Source of the DNA: Clitopilus passeckerianus
Lineage: Eukaryota > Basidiomycota > Agaricomycetes > Agaricales > Entolomataceae
DNA: 64,000 nucleotides
Reading direction: 5' to 3'
Assembly (NCBI GenBank): GCA_944990035.1
Contig: CALYLX010000150.1
Coordinates: 620,001 to 684,000 of the forward strand
Shown here: one piece after another, positions 1 to 10,223 of the stretch
Layout of the letters: every line of letters starts with the position of its first letter
How positions within the stretch are numbered: the first letter of the stretch is position 1
The notes under the pieces: generated by a model
The model's input: the letters and a program-made list of their open reading frames with translations, nothing else
Told to the model about the DNA's origin: nothing
Databases searched by the model: none
Made by a program: the position numbers and the translations under genes

Positions 1-1087
1 GCCCTCGTGCCAAGTATTGTCGCGGAGTACGCCATTGTGCAAGGCGTAGACGATGTTTATTTCCATGCTGAGCCATCACTCGAGAACGCAAGCTCGACGG
101 GGTGGGAACGATTGGATTGGGTCGTCGACAACAACCTGCAAGAGGAACACCGCGCAGCACATGCTCGAAATCTCCAGGTCATAGAGAATTCAGATGATAG
201 CGTTCTCTGGTTTGAAGGATATGGCTCTGACTGGATCAAGGGCATTTGTAAGTGGTCCACGCTGCCTCCGTCACTGTAATTCATAACTCACATATTTGAC
301 AGCGCGCCTGCCGCCGGATGCATTCATTCAGATGGCGCTACAGTTGGCCTGGTACAAGACACGAAAAGAGTTCACTGCGACATACGAAACAGTGCTTACA
401 CGGATGTTCAAACACGGCCGTACGGAGACGCTCCGAACATTGACAACGGATAGCCGTGCATGGGTCCTGGCAATGTCTGACCCATGCTCCTCGGTGCGAA
501 ATATTCATTCCAACCCTCCGAGCTGTTTCTGACGTTCCCACAGACTCGCGAACGCTACTCGAGGCTCAAAGATGCAATCGCAATGCACAGCCGCCTCACC
601 AAGGAAGCTGCAACAGGCAAAGGAATTGATCGGCACCTGCTTGGCCTCTGTCTGATGCTCAAACCTGAAGAAATCCAATCATCATCACTATTCTCTGACA
701 AGCTCTTCAATAGGAGCCAAGAATGGAAGCTGAGCACCAGTGGGCTGAGTGCAGGTTTGCTTTTCAGGGGAACTGGGTATGTATGTTCTGTTGTTCTTGG
801 ATGCAGGTTCCTGAGTGTCAATAATATAGATTTGGTTCACCATATGAAGATGGCTATGGGATTAACTGCAAGTGCTGTTTCTATTCCTACTACCTGCATT
901 CTCTAATATGTTTTGCTCAGATTTGGCTGCTCCTCAGATGATCAAGTTTGGGATTGAGTCCAAGTATTCCAGTCCTCTGACCTCAACAGAATCATTCAAG
1001 GAGGCTATTGTAGAGAGCTTATATGAGATGAGGGTGCTCTGTTCTGATGATGCTGTCTTAAGTGTAGATGTGCCAAGCCATTTGTAA
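1..1087 (+). CDS. Carnitine O-acetyltransferase, C-terminal part (5' truncated by window edge)
   Basis: This protein transfers acetyl groups between CoA and carnitine so that acetyl units can leave peroxisomes or mitochondria. The visible exons are 1-247, 303-493, 544-777, about 830-867 and 921-1087. Spliced, they give choline/carnitine acyltransferase family landmarks in order: PDAFIQMALQLAWYK, the HGRTE stretch, GKGIDRHLLGL, the conserved STS triad in WKLSTSGLS, and FGSPYEDGYGINY. The catalytic histidine lies upstream, outside the window. The last three residues are SHL, which fits the type 1 peroxisomal signal consensus [SAC][KRH][LM]; yeast Cat2 ends AKL. The last intron (868-920) starts with GC instead of GT. 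The gene converges on the helicase gene, whose stop lies 151 bases away. Family assignment is firm; the peroxisomal location is inferred. Confidence 0.93.
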
Positions 1088-1238
1088 ATAATAAGGTTTA
1101 ATTTCTAATCATCATAATACCATACAACATAGATTGGCCAAGCATAGTAGTACAGCTTATATCTCAGATTCAAACTCAAGATCTGAGACTAGAATACCTA
1201 TTTATAGGGTGCTCTAGCTCTAGATCTTGAGGTTGAAC

Positions 1239-4120
1239 CTAAGAAATGAAATAAAATGGAAATGGAGAATCAATTGAAAATACATGGTAACTAGAAGTTT
1301 CCTCCTCAATATCCTTCATGTCTAGCCAAGATTCTGGGCCCATCTTCTCAAGTAGTGTACCAACTAGGGTAGTGGAACCCTTTTTGGTGAGGAAAGTCTT
1401 GCTGGATACAATGAATTGCCCTCTCTTGCAACGAGTAAGCATAACATTGGTACGGCGGAGGTTGACCAGGAATCCAAGTTCTCTTGAGCGCACAAGAGAT
1501 ATGATGATGTAGTCCTCCTCATTTCCTGCATAGCTAGGTAAGAAACTGGATTGACAAAATTGAAATTAGATAACAAACCTTGAAAAGAGTCAACATTGAA
1601 ACACTTGTTTTCCCAAACCAAACCCTCAGTTTCCTTCATCCTCTGTTCAATGCTGCTCCTCTGCCCATCATATGGTGTGATTATTTGATAGGCCTTCCCT
1701 TGCTCTTGAAGCTTCTGAGCCAGGGAAATTACTATACTGAGTTCATTTTCATTCTAGATGAAATATAAGCAAATAAAATCAGAATTCCAGAAAAAAAAAA
1801 CACACCTTATAGGAATCTCCAGATTTTTGTTCAATGCCTTGAGCATCAACGAAACGACAGGCAATAGTTTTGCTGGTAATAGGGTGGAGTGGATTGGATT
1901 CAAGTTTAGAGTTGTAGACAGCATCAGAGATGATCTGGCCAATCTGAGGTGGCATCCGGTCTGTATAGTTTAATCAGCACATTTTCCAGTTAATACAGGT
2001 AAACTATAGCATACATTGGGTATCAAGAAATAAGGCATCTGGGCGCAGGTGAGTAACCTCAAAAATGCTTTGTAAATCTTCCAGCTCTTCTTGACCATAG
2101 GGTGGTACTGTAAATAAAAAGTATTCAGAATGTAATATATAATAATATTGAGCACTTAATTAGACACCTACACTGCTGGTCATCTCCAACAAAGCATACT
2201 TTACGCAAGGTAGAATATTTGGAAAACACTGAGATGTAATTTCCAATTTCAATTTGACTGGCCTCATCAACAACCAAGGTTTTGATAGGATTGGAACTGG
2301 CAAATTTGGTGGCAACCTTGTGACTAGAAAGCATGCTAAGAGTGCATAGCATTACTGTAGCGTGCTTGTAGCGAGAAAATGAACACTTGAGGAATTCATC
2401 TGAGCGTATGATGTTCTGAGTGACTTCAGAATAAATATGCTCATGCCTAAAAGTGGATATTTAGCATAAAACTTAAAGGCTTGAGATAAAAATGAACCAC
2501 ACCATTCAAAATGGAAGTCCTTGGAAACCAACAGAACCCAGTTTGTAAAGCCTATTTTTAGAAGCTTCTCAGCAATGTTCTTGACAGCAACATTAGACTG
2601 GGCAACAAGCCAGATCCCATTGCTCCCCAGCATAGTTGAGAGTTGCACAAAAGCTGCAATAACAGATGTCTTCCCAGTTCCTGGAGGGCCCTGGATGATT
2701 GTGATGCGATGATTGTCATCAGAGGATAGCATAGTGTTAACAGCAATTTGCTGGGATGAGTTCAGTTCAATCTGAACTGATGGACCAGTATTTGCAGAGG
2801 GTGGACTTGGAGAAGGGGGTTTGGGATCAAATGATGGCTCTGAAAAGTGCTTGGGCCAAGACACTGGCTTTTCCTCCTCAGGGAACCATATGGCAGTGAT
2901 CCATGGACTTCTATCTAGAAGATCAGTTGTTCCTTGCAGAATCTTGAGTATGGTTTTGGCTCGTTGTTTCTCTGCCCTGGTACCAGCATCCTTGCCAATG
3001 GATTTGACAGTTGTAATAGTTTTCCCCTGAACTGGTCGCTCTGAGTTCAGATATCCTGATTTTCCATCAACAGTTCCCAGCTGTCCACGAGTAGCATAGG
3101 TGCTGCCAGAGGTTGACTGAACATTCATCTTGACTATCTGCAGGCAGTGGAATATTTAGAAAGCAAGATACAGTGTAATAAATCTGTGCTCATACCTGAC
3201 CATATTGAAATTTGTGTTTATACACCATAGCCTTTAACCTAACACCTTGTTCAGGATCAGCTCCATCCATTACAAATTCATGAGTGGTGGTCATGGGTTT
3301 GGCTTGGTCAAGCCTGAGAGCATCGTTTCCAATTTTGCTGACCATAGATATTTGCTAGAAATCCCTCCGATTTCAGATAATGCAAGGAAAAGAGGTTGAG
3401 AAGGCTCACCTCAGTTGTCAGCTTTCTAGTATCAATTGGTCGAACCTTGTCAAAGGTCTCAGCACCATTGGACTGGACCACCAGGAATTGGGAAATCCAT
3501 GCCCTCTGGGAAAGCTCCAGAGCAGGAATGCCAAGATCTCTGTCTTTTCGCCTTTCATAAATGTCATTCTGAAAGACTCTGGTAACATTCTGTTCCCTGA
3601 TGGGTACAGAATCACCTAGAATAGCCTTGATGACACTCAGAGGGGTGCGGGGTTGGCCAACAGCAGCAGATTGGATGTCAATGGCATTGCTGATATAGAG
3701 TTGAAATTCAAGATATAAAACCATAGAAAGAGGGGCAGCATCAAAAGCATAGAGGCTTCCACAGCTGCGCAGCAGAATCTTGGTTTCTAAGGCTTTGAGG
3801 CCATCAGTGTTACGAGGAGGAGGGGTAGTGGCAGAGTTGTTGCCAGTGTGTGAAGATTTTGTTTGCCCAGTCCGCTGGTTTGAGTTTCGTGCAGGGGCTG
3901 GAAGCTCAATGATAAGGCAGGCTTTATCATCTGCAATGGCAAGAGCAATGAGCTTTCCATCCTTGTTAAATCCTGGTGAGAGACCAAGTGGTTTGGCATG
4001 GTCAAACTGGTCAAAAGATTCGGGCTTGATGGCTGATTCGTCAATTATGGATAACGCAGTGCTATGGTCCTCATCAATGAGGGTCTGCATTGTGTTGAGA
4101 GTGCGTGAAGGAGACGACAT
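1239..4120 (-). CDS. Superfamily 1 helicase (SEN1/NFX1-like AAA_11/AAA_12 type)
   Basis: This is a predicted nucleic-acid-dependent ATPase of the Upf1/Sen1-like helicase superfamily. The start is 4120 (MSSPSRTLN) and the stop is at 1239. The roughly 350 N-terminal residues (exon 3308-4120) match no domain I can name with certainty. The pattern LIALAIADDKACLIIEL, YAFDAAPLSM and NAIDIQSA faintly recalls a DEDD 3'-5' exonuclease fold, but this is a guess. The helicase core follows: motif I GPPGTGKT (near 2690), the Q/Ia region VAQSNVAVKNIAEKL, motif II VVDEASQ (near 2250), motif III GDDQQ, motif IV ITPYDGQR, motif V NVDSFQG, and motif VI NVMLTRCKRG. All are intact, so the enzyme should be active. 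There are about seven introns, several very AT-rich with a long A run near 1790. By eye, base composition is more AT-rich than in the FAS region. The cellular substrate is unknown. Confidence 0.85.
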
Positions 4121-5185
4121 TTTGAAGCTCGTTCAGCGTGCTGGAGGGCAAAGAGAGAAAAGACTCTAATGACCTGCCTTGAGGTAGGCCACCGGCTTCT
4201 CAACAAGTTGAACAGTGTATTGACTTCTAAGGCCAAAGGTCGTCATGACACACACAAACAGACGCAACACACTTCAAACGCGCTTGAGGACCCACAATTT
4301 ACAGTCTTGTTAAGTGATGCAATAGCTTCTGAAGTGCTTCATTATATTACTTATTGTATGCAATATACATATATAAATGCGCAACAGCGGACGGGAATAA
4401 AGATGGATGGCGAGGTTGAGGGAGAGCATTTTAAATTTCTCGCATGCACTTCAAAATTAGGTGACTTTGTACTAAAAGTACTTCCGAAAGCAAAGGCCGA
4501 CCGGAGCGACTTAATAAGACATCCTCCTGGTCGCGACTTCTCCGCGTAATACCAAGGGCATAACGTTGAAGCAAGGCGCCTACTTTGATGCATACCTGAT
4601 GAGATCCGTTACCCTTCGAGGCAGAGCCTCATACCGATGCACACCTTGAAGCTGAGTGCGTCAAACCGTGACCGTTCAACAAGCAGTTCGTTAGCAAGAA
4701 TACTTGCGTGCGGTGCCCGGAAAGCCGAAAATATGGGCAGTTACGGTAGGAAATACCAGAGTCATTATACGGTCAAAAGCGAGGAGTCACCCGGCCTGCA
4801 AATCCTGAAGAAGCCTTGAGTAAAGTATTGAAACACGAAGGAACACCATGTGGGCCATACCTATTGCTAATATGCATCGGGGGTTGTGCCGGAAAAAAGT
4901 TGCCAGATTGTGCACGGAAAGCGGAGTCTTGACCAGGCTGCCTGCTTGTAACCAGCTCAAGGCACAGAATAAAGGGCTGGCTGAGACCTACACGGCAGTC
5001 TTTGACCCCACGGTTTTGCTCATTAAAAGATTGCCAGCTGTAGGAAGAGAAGAGCCTGGAAGCCGGAAGACTTGACGGAAGACGTTGAAGGAGTAAAGTC
5101 ACACGCTCTTCGGTTTTCGTGACTGTAGTCATCACGTCGGAAATTTGGTCTTGACCTTTGACTGTGCTCCGTCATTCCCTCAAAC
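4121..5185. other. Intergenic region between divergent helicase and PAM18 genes
   Basis: This is about 1.07 kb between the helicase start (4120, minus strand) and the PAM18 start (5186, plus strand). Short open frames occur on both strands, but none shows a recognisable domain, a splice-consistent extension or codon regularity. It presumably holds both promoters. I see no tRNA, repeat or transposon remnant in it. Confidence 0.5.
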
Positions 5186-5567
5186 ATGGCCACTGCAACT
5201 ATTCTTGGTATTACTGCAGTAACAGCGGCCATCCTTGGTCGCTCTTTCTATCAACGTGGTGTCTTCATGGGCAGGGGAGCAGCAGAGCAATGGGTGAAGG
5301 GCGGATTCAAGGCAAAGATGGACAGGAAAGAGGCTATCGCCATTCTAGGGCTGAAGTACGTTGTCTTCTGCTCTGGTGGTCATCCGACACATCTGACTAT
5401 TCTTATAACCACTCAGAGATGGCCCACTAATACGGAATAAGCTGAAAGATGCACACCGTCATATTATGCTTGCGAACCATCCGGATCGTGGCGGTTCACC
5501 ATACCTGGCCAGCAAAATTAACGAAGCCAAGGACCTACTGGAGCGCTCAGACGGACGCGCACGATAA
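5186..5567 (+). CDS. PAM18: PAM18/TIM14, J-protein of the mitochondrial import motor
   Basis: This J-domain co-chaperone stimulates mitochondrial Hsp70 at the TIM23 channel during protein import. There are two exons (5186-5355 and 5417-5567) joined across a GT-AG intron, giving 106 residues. One hydrophobic segment lies near the N-terminus (about residues 3-20, [14 protein letters not shown]), as expected for an inner-membrane anchor. It is followed by the family stretch [21 protein letters not shown]. The short J domain has the invariant HPD at 5478-5486 in [12 protein letters not shown], and the protein ends in [10 protein letters not shown]. The length is close to the compact animal form DNAJC19 (116 aa) and shorter than yeast Pam18 (168 aa). 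Identification is very secure. Confidence 0.95.
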
Positions 5568-5829
5568 TCGAGGTCGTTGTATTGGTAAGTTACTACCCAA
5601 TTGGCAGAGTGACATTCACGTTGACGAACCATATAGGTATATCTTCGGCCACTGTATTTAACACTACATTTGTCGCTATGTTATTCGTTTGCATTACTGT
5701 GCATTAATAGAACCCCATCCCTTAGAGCCACGCCGAGCTTCAACCAGTCCTTGAGAATTCTGCCTGAATTTCGCTTTACACTGTTTAGCTGACTAAGATA
5801 ATATTTCTTCCTCCCCTCCCCATCTTGCC

Positions 5830-6736
5830 ATGGCTGAACTTCGGCCGTCGAAGTTAGGCACCAAGACCCAGTACGCTCTCTGATTCAGTAGCCTCTGCAA
5901 GTTCCAACATACTTCACCAGCTGGGATGATGTATACGACGAAGAGCTGAAGAATTGGGAAGATAATGGAGATGAGGGTGAAATTTGGTGTGAACCATCTC
6001 GATACCTTTCTAGCTCTCATTGATCAGTAATAATTCAAGGTTCGGCGAGGAGACTGTGGAACGAATGGTTGACTGGGCCCTGGACAATGTCCCACCTTCA
6101 GCTAGCCCCTATGTTGTTGAAATAGGATCGGGGAACGGCACTCTCGTATTGGCCTTAACTGAAGCAGGGTATCCCGTTGGTCACTTGTCTGGAGTCGATT
6201 ACAGTCCTGGCGCCGTAGAACTGTCGAAGAAGATAGCCTCCGATCGTGGTCGAGATGTATCATTCTCTGAGTGTGACTTTCTGGCGCAGGATCCTTCCAA
6301 CCTGCCAGGGCAGCCAACAAGTGGATCGGGAATTTGGGACCTCATTTTGGACAAAGGGACCTTTGACGCCATTGCACTTGGCGAGAAGGATGCTGAGGGT
6401 AAATCTCCTGCTGTGAAGTATCCTCAACGAGTTGCCAAACTCCTGAAGCCTAATGCATTCTTCTTGATCACCTGTAAGTCCTACTATTCGCATCCTATTC
6501 AGAGAACTCATAGGAGATCTAGCTTGCAATTTTACGGAAGACGAGTTGAAAGATTATTTCATCAAGGACGATCTGGATTTGGAGTATCAGTGAGTCGAAT
6601 TTTTCAGGTCGATCTTCTGCTCAAATTTGACAATTACACCAGCTCGCGAATACAGCACCCCACTTACGAGTTCGGTGGAAAGAAGGGGAGCGTCGTATCG
6701 AGCGTTGCATTTAAGAAGGCCAGGGTCAAAATTTAG
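5830..6736 (+). CDS. EFM4: EFM4-type protein-lysine N-methyltransferase (eEF1A)
   Basis: The EFM4/METTL10 family comprises SAM-dependent methyltransferases that modify a lysine of elongation factor 1A. There are five exons: 5830-5870, 5921-5986, 6040-6473, 6523-6589 and 6643-6736. They sum to 233 residues in one open frame. Landmarks are LGTKTHWDDVYDEEL near the start, NGDEGEIWFGEETVERMVDW, the SAM-binding glycine loop VVEIGSGNGTLVLAL, a DLILDKGTFDAI substrate-pocket motif, and FEL-type core strands ending HPTYEFGGKKGS. The start ATG gives the family's usual N-terminus. The gene ends only 12 bases before the stop of the convergent NOM1 gene, so their 3' UTRs must overlap. Assignment to the family is firm; the exact target lysine is inferred from homologues. 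Confidence 0.9.
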
Positions 6737-6748
6737 AAGCACTAGAGC

Positions 6749-9700
6749 CTATAAACTAGATACTACGTCAATGCCTGTCCTCAGCGTCTCTACCGCTAAA
6801 CCACTCGACCACTTGAGGAACCCTTTCATCACTTCATCACCTTCGAATCTCTTGAAGCACTCCGACATGAAGTAGACCAGTCCCATGGCGAGGTGCTGTA
6901 TCCGTGCTGCTTTGAGGAATATCTCTTCAACAGGAGTTCGGTTCCTCGTCGACAAGACTTCCTTGCTTGCTGCGAGGACTGGACTTGTGGCCTGGCTGTT
7001 AATGAGGATGTGCAGGAGGAGTTCTCGAAGGAAATCTCGGCTTTGTGTTTGCAGCATGGTGAAGTCAACGGGCTGGATTGGGGAGGCATATGTTAGCGCC
7101 TTCTAATTTTAAGAACGAAGGAAAGCCGACCTTGAGGATCGTGAGGGAAACACAGTCCTTAGCGATCCACCAGCCATAGGCTCGAGCGACATTCCGCAAC
7201 TTGTTTGAGGGTATATGTGTCAAGTTGGAATTCTCCTCCTGCACGTTCTTCATCATTTCTGCGCCCCCGACAGAGGTCTCTCCAAGCTCTCTTAGGAAAT
7301 CCCATAGCGAGAATTGCAGGGTGATCTTGTACGAATGGGACGTTCTACATAGTTGCTGGCAAACAAGAGTGTAATATGGGTTATACGTCTTCTCCTGTAA
7401 TCGCAGTGAGTATACGTGGGTTGGACGCAAGACTTTACTCACATTTCCGCAACAATGCAGGAGTACACGGACAATTTCGCGTTGTTGCACCTCAGTTAGC
7501 TTGAGCTGAGACAATCGCTCGCAAGCGTCGACATAATCCTGAAATACATCAATAAGGATGCGAGCATGAGGAAGGAAATCATCCAACCTCGCTGGTCATC
7601 AACACGACGAAGATACTCCTTCGGATATCTGTGTTCATGCCTTGTTTTCGTGCAAGCCGAGAAAGACCTCCAGACGGATCCGAAGCAGCAGCAGTTTTTG
7701 CCGCTTCTATTTCTCCTTGCTTCTCCACTAACGGGTCTCCAGACCATGCAGCGCCTACTAGCCACCATTTTCCCTTCGTATCGGCAGAATGAAGGTCCTT
7801 CAGAGTGACGCGTAGAGGTTCATGTGCAAGGACTAATAAGAAATCCCGGATTTGTCAACGGCTAAAGGCTTCAAGATGCAAATCGAAGACATACCATGTC
7901 GCTTTTTGCTGAGACCGGAGATGAACTTCTTCAGCCTCTCTACAGCATCTGCTCCTTGATTAACGGGTTGCTTCTTAATCCTGTTGTTCTTGAGGTTGGT
8001 CAAGGTTTCTACCATAAACCGAGTCCTTGAGCTGTCGACGACGTCAGAAACCTTTCCACTACAAGGCTATAAAATGGGAAAAGTCATCACCTCAGAGTAC
8101 TTTCTTTTCCGGTTACTTCATTCTGAACAATCTGAATGATATCCTTGAGGGCAGACGGATCGTCTGTCCGCAGCTGTCCACCGGAGACTATGTTTGGTAA
8201 GCATACAGATGCACATGACGGCAAAAGATTCTCACCTCTCAGAATTTTGAGTAGCAGCTCGACTTTGATCTCGCTGAGGTCACCATGAAGCAATCCGCGA
8301 ATTATGTCGAACACCAGATCAGAGGCAATGACTTGGAAATTGTAGAGTTCTGCCAATAGGACAAGCACATTGGAGCATTCCTTTCCCTTCGTATCCTCTT
8401 CTCCTTCGGCTGGAGTTTCTTGGTCTGTAGAGTCTTTAGAGTCTTGTAATGTGGCAAGATGCTCTTCGTAAAGAAGCACAGCACTCTGAACAAAGCTGGC
8501 GGCTGCACGAGGTGAGGAAAGGTCGAACCGGGATGTTGTTGCACCTACCGAATTCTATGCCGATGACCCTGTACAGACTCGCAACAAAGGCTGCATGGAG
8601 AACGACGAAGGAATCAAGCAGCGATGAATGAGACGCAATGCCTTCAGTGATCAAATTTGTGAGGGTGGTCGTAACGTCTGCAAGGCGAGAACGGAATGAG
8701 TAGGCAGTCCCGTAGGTACAAACTTGTAGTTACCATTGCGCCTGTGCCCTCGATACAGTTCCTCTACGTTGTCGACAATGCCTCCAATGTTCTGCTCACT
8801 CATCCTAGTACAAGATCGTTAATTAGAGGGTTACAAACAGTAGTTGGAGGCCCTTGCCTGTTGAGAAGGCCTTTCAGCTGTTTTGCAAGCTTGGCCTTGA
8901 GCAGGGCATCTCCAGCACTTTCAGCTTTGTTACCCCGTAGATGTGGGGGAACGTAACGCGTTTCTGTAAAATTATTAGCATAATACAGGACTCACATCAG
9001 GAGCAATCGAACCGGTTTTGGCTGGTCCTGAAGGAACAAGCATCGGTGCTTCCGGCGCAGAATCGCCATCCTCAACATCACTTTCGTCTATGCCCGCCCA
9101 TTCGTCTTCACCATTCACTGAAGCTTCTTCGTCCTCTTCACCAGAATCAGACTCGGAGTCATCCAAAGCTTCCTCTTCATTCTCCCAGTCTTCGTTGTCA
9201 AGCGTTTCGGACTCGGCGACAAGTTCATTCTGTAGAAGCCTGATGAGAATGTATTTTCATATTGTGCTGAAATACCCACCTTGGAGAGCCTGGCTCCAAG
9301 CGAAGAGGTAAAATCAAGGAGATCTGTGGGCACATGAGCTCAAGTAAAACAATATTACCTTAAACACACTCACCGTCGAGACCATCATCCTCCATCCCTC
9401 CAGCACTCTTCTTTGCTCCGTCTTGCTTACCGTAACCAAGTTTAGCCTCTAGGTATTCAATGTAGGCATCTTCAGGATCCCAGTCCCGTTGAATCGGAAG
9501 CATAGGAACCTTCTGCAAGCTCCTTTTGGTCTACTAGGAGGTGATTTTGCCGGAGATTTCGCCGACGGGAATTTTTGAGACGATGGGCCAGCCTTTGCTC
9601 CTAGCTGGGATTGGGAAGCACTGGTCTGAGGGGTTGCAGTCTTTTGCTTTTTCGGTTTTGGAGAATTGGGATGGGCATTTTCAGCTGGTCGCTTGGTACC

Positions 9701-9939
9701 CTGAGACTTGTGTTGCGAGAAAAATGTGGCTTTATTCTTTTTACGAGCTAGCCTATCCTCTTTGCGAGCATCCTTCCGCGAGATTTTGGACCTACGACCT
9801 GACCTTCGGCCATCATTGCCTATGTAATTCGCTTTCTAAGTTCGCTTTCCATGCAACAGAGAGCATGAACACTACCAGAAAGTTGTTCGATTTCTTCTCG
9901 TAAAGCTTGAGGAAGCCTTGTTGTGGAGGTTTTCACCAT
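6749..9939 (-). CDS. SGD1: NOM1/SGD1 nucleolar MIF4G-MA3 protein
   Basis: This is the nucleolar MIF4G-domain protein needed for 40S ribosomal subunit assembly; yeast Sgd1 and human NOM1 are the references. The predicted start is 9939 (MVKTSTTRLPQALREE) and the stop is at 6749, with about ten introns. The N-terminal third is basic (GRRSKISRKDARKEDRLARKK) and then strongly acidic around 9010-9170 (a DESESDSGEEDEE-like stretch). The MIF4G region follows (LFDIIRGLLHGDLSEI, VETLTNLKNNRIKK), then the linker KWWLVGAAWSG. The MA3 region (SLWDFLRELGE, NVARAYGWWIA) ends in FFLKAARIQHLAMGL-like helices. The frame between SPPSRPKG and LQKVPMLPIQRDW (near 9524) does not join cleanly: either one base is missing in a T4 run or a weak intron is used. 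The first exon junction near 9860 is also uncertain. Confidence 0.85.
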
Positions 9940-10223
9940 GAAGATTTTATCCCAATTTGGAAGGTGCAGGAGAGTTATAATTCTGCGAATTTGGCGGGCA
10001 TTTGGTATCACACAAAAGGTATATAAGGATGCATCTAACGATGTCTGAAACAATAAGTCCGGTGCTTAGTAGTAGTAGAAGTACGTATGTTCTCAAGTCG
10101 TTAGCGAGTGAATGCGCGGAGGTGCAAAGCGGGCTATCAGTTATTACTGTCCAGAAAATGGTCCGAATAGATATGTACGTCGAATGATATAGGTATCCAA
10201 GAGGGCAAGCCAAAGTAAACCAA

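Noticed and set aside
4773..5135. Open frame of 120 codons on the minus strand between helicase and PAM18
   Set aside because: No recognisable domain, no coherent codon pattern and no splice extension; it is likely chance.
7496..7768. Arg/Cys-rich open frame within NOM1
   Set aside because: It is a shadow of the true NOM1 exon, which in another frame reads KWWLVGAAWSGDPLVEKQGE and splices correctly.
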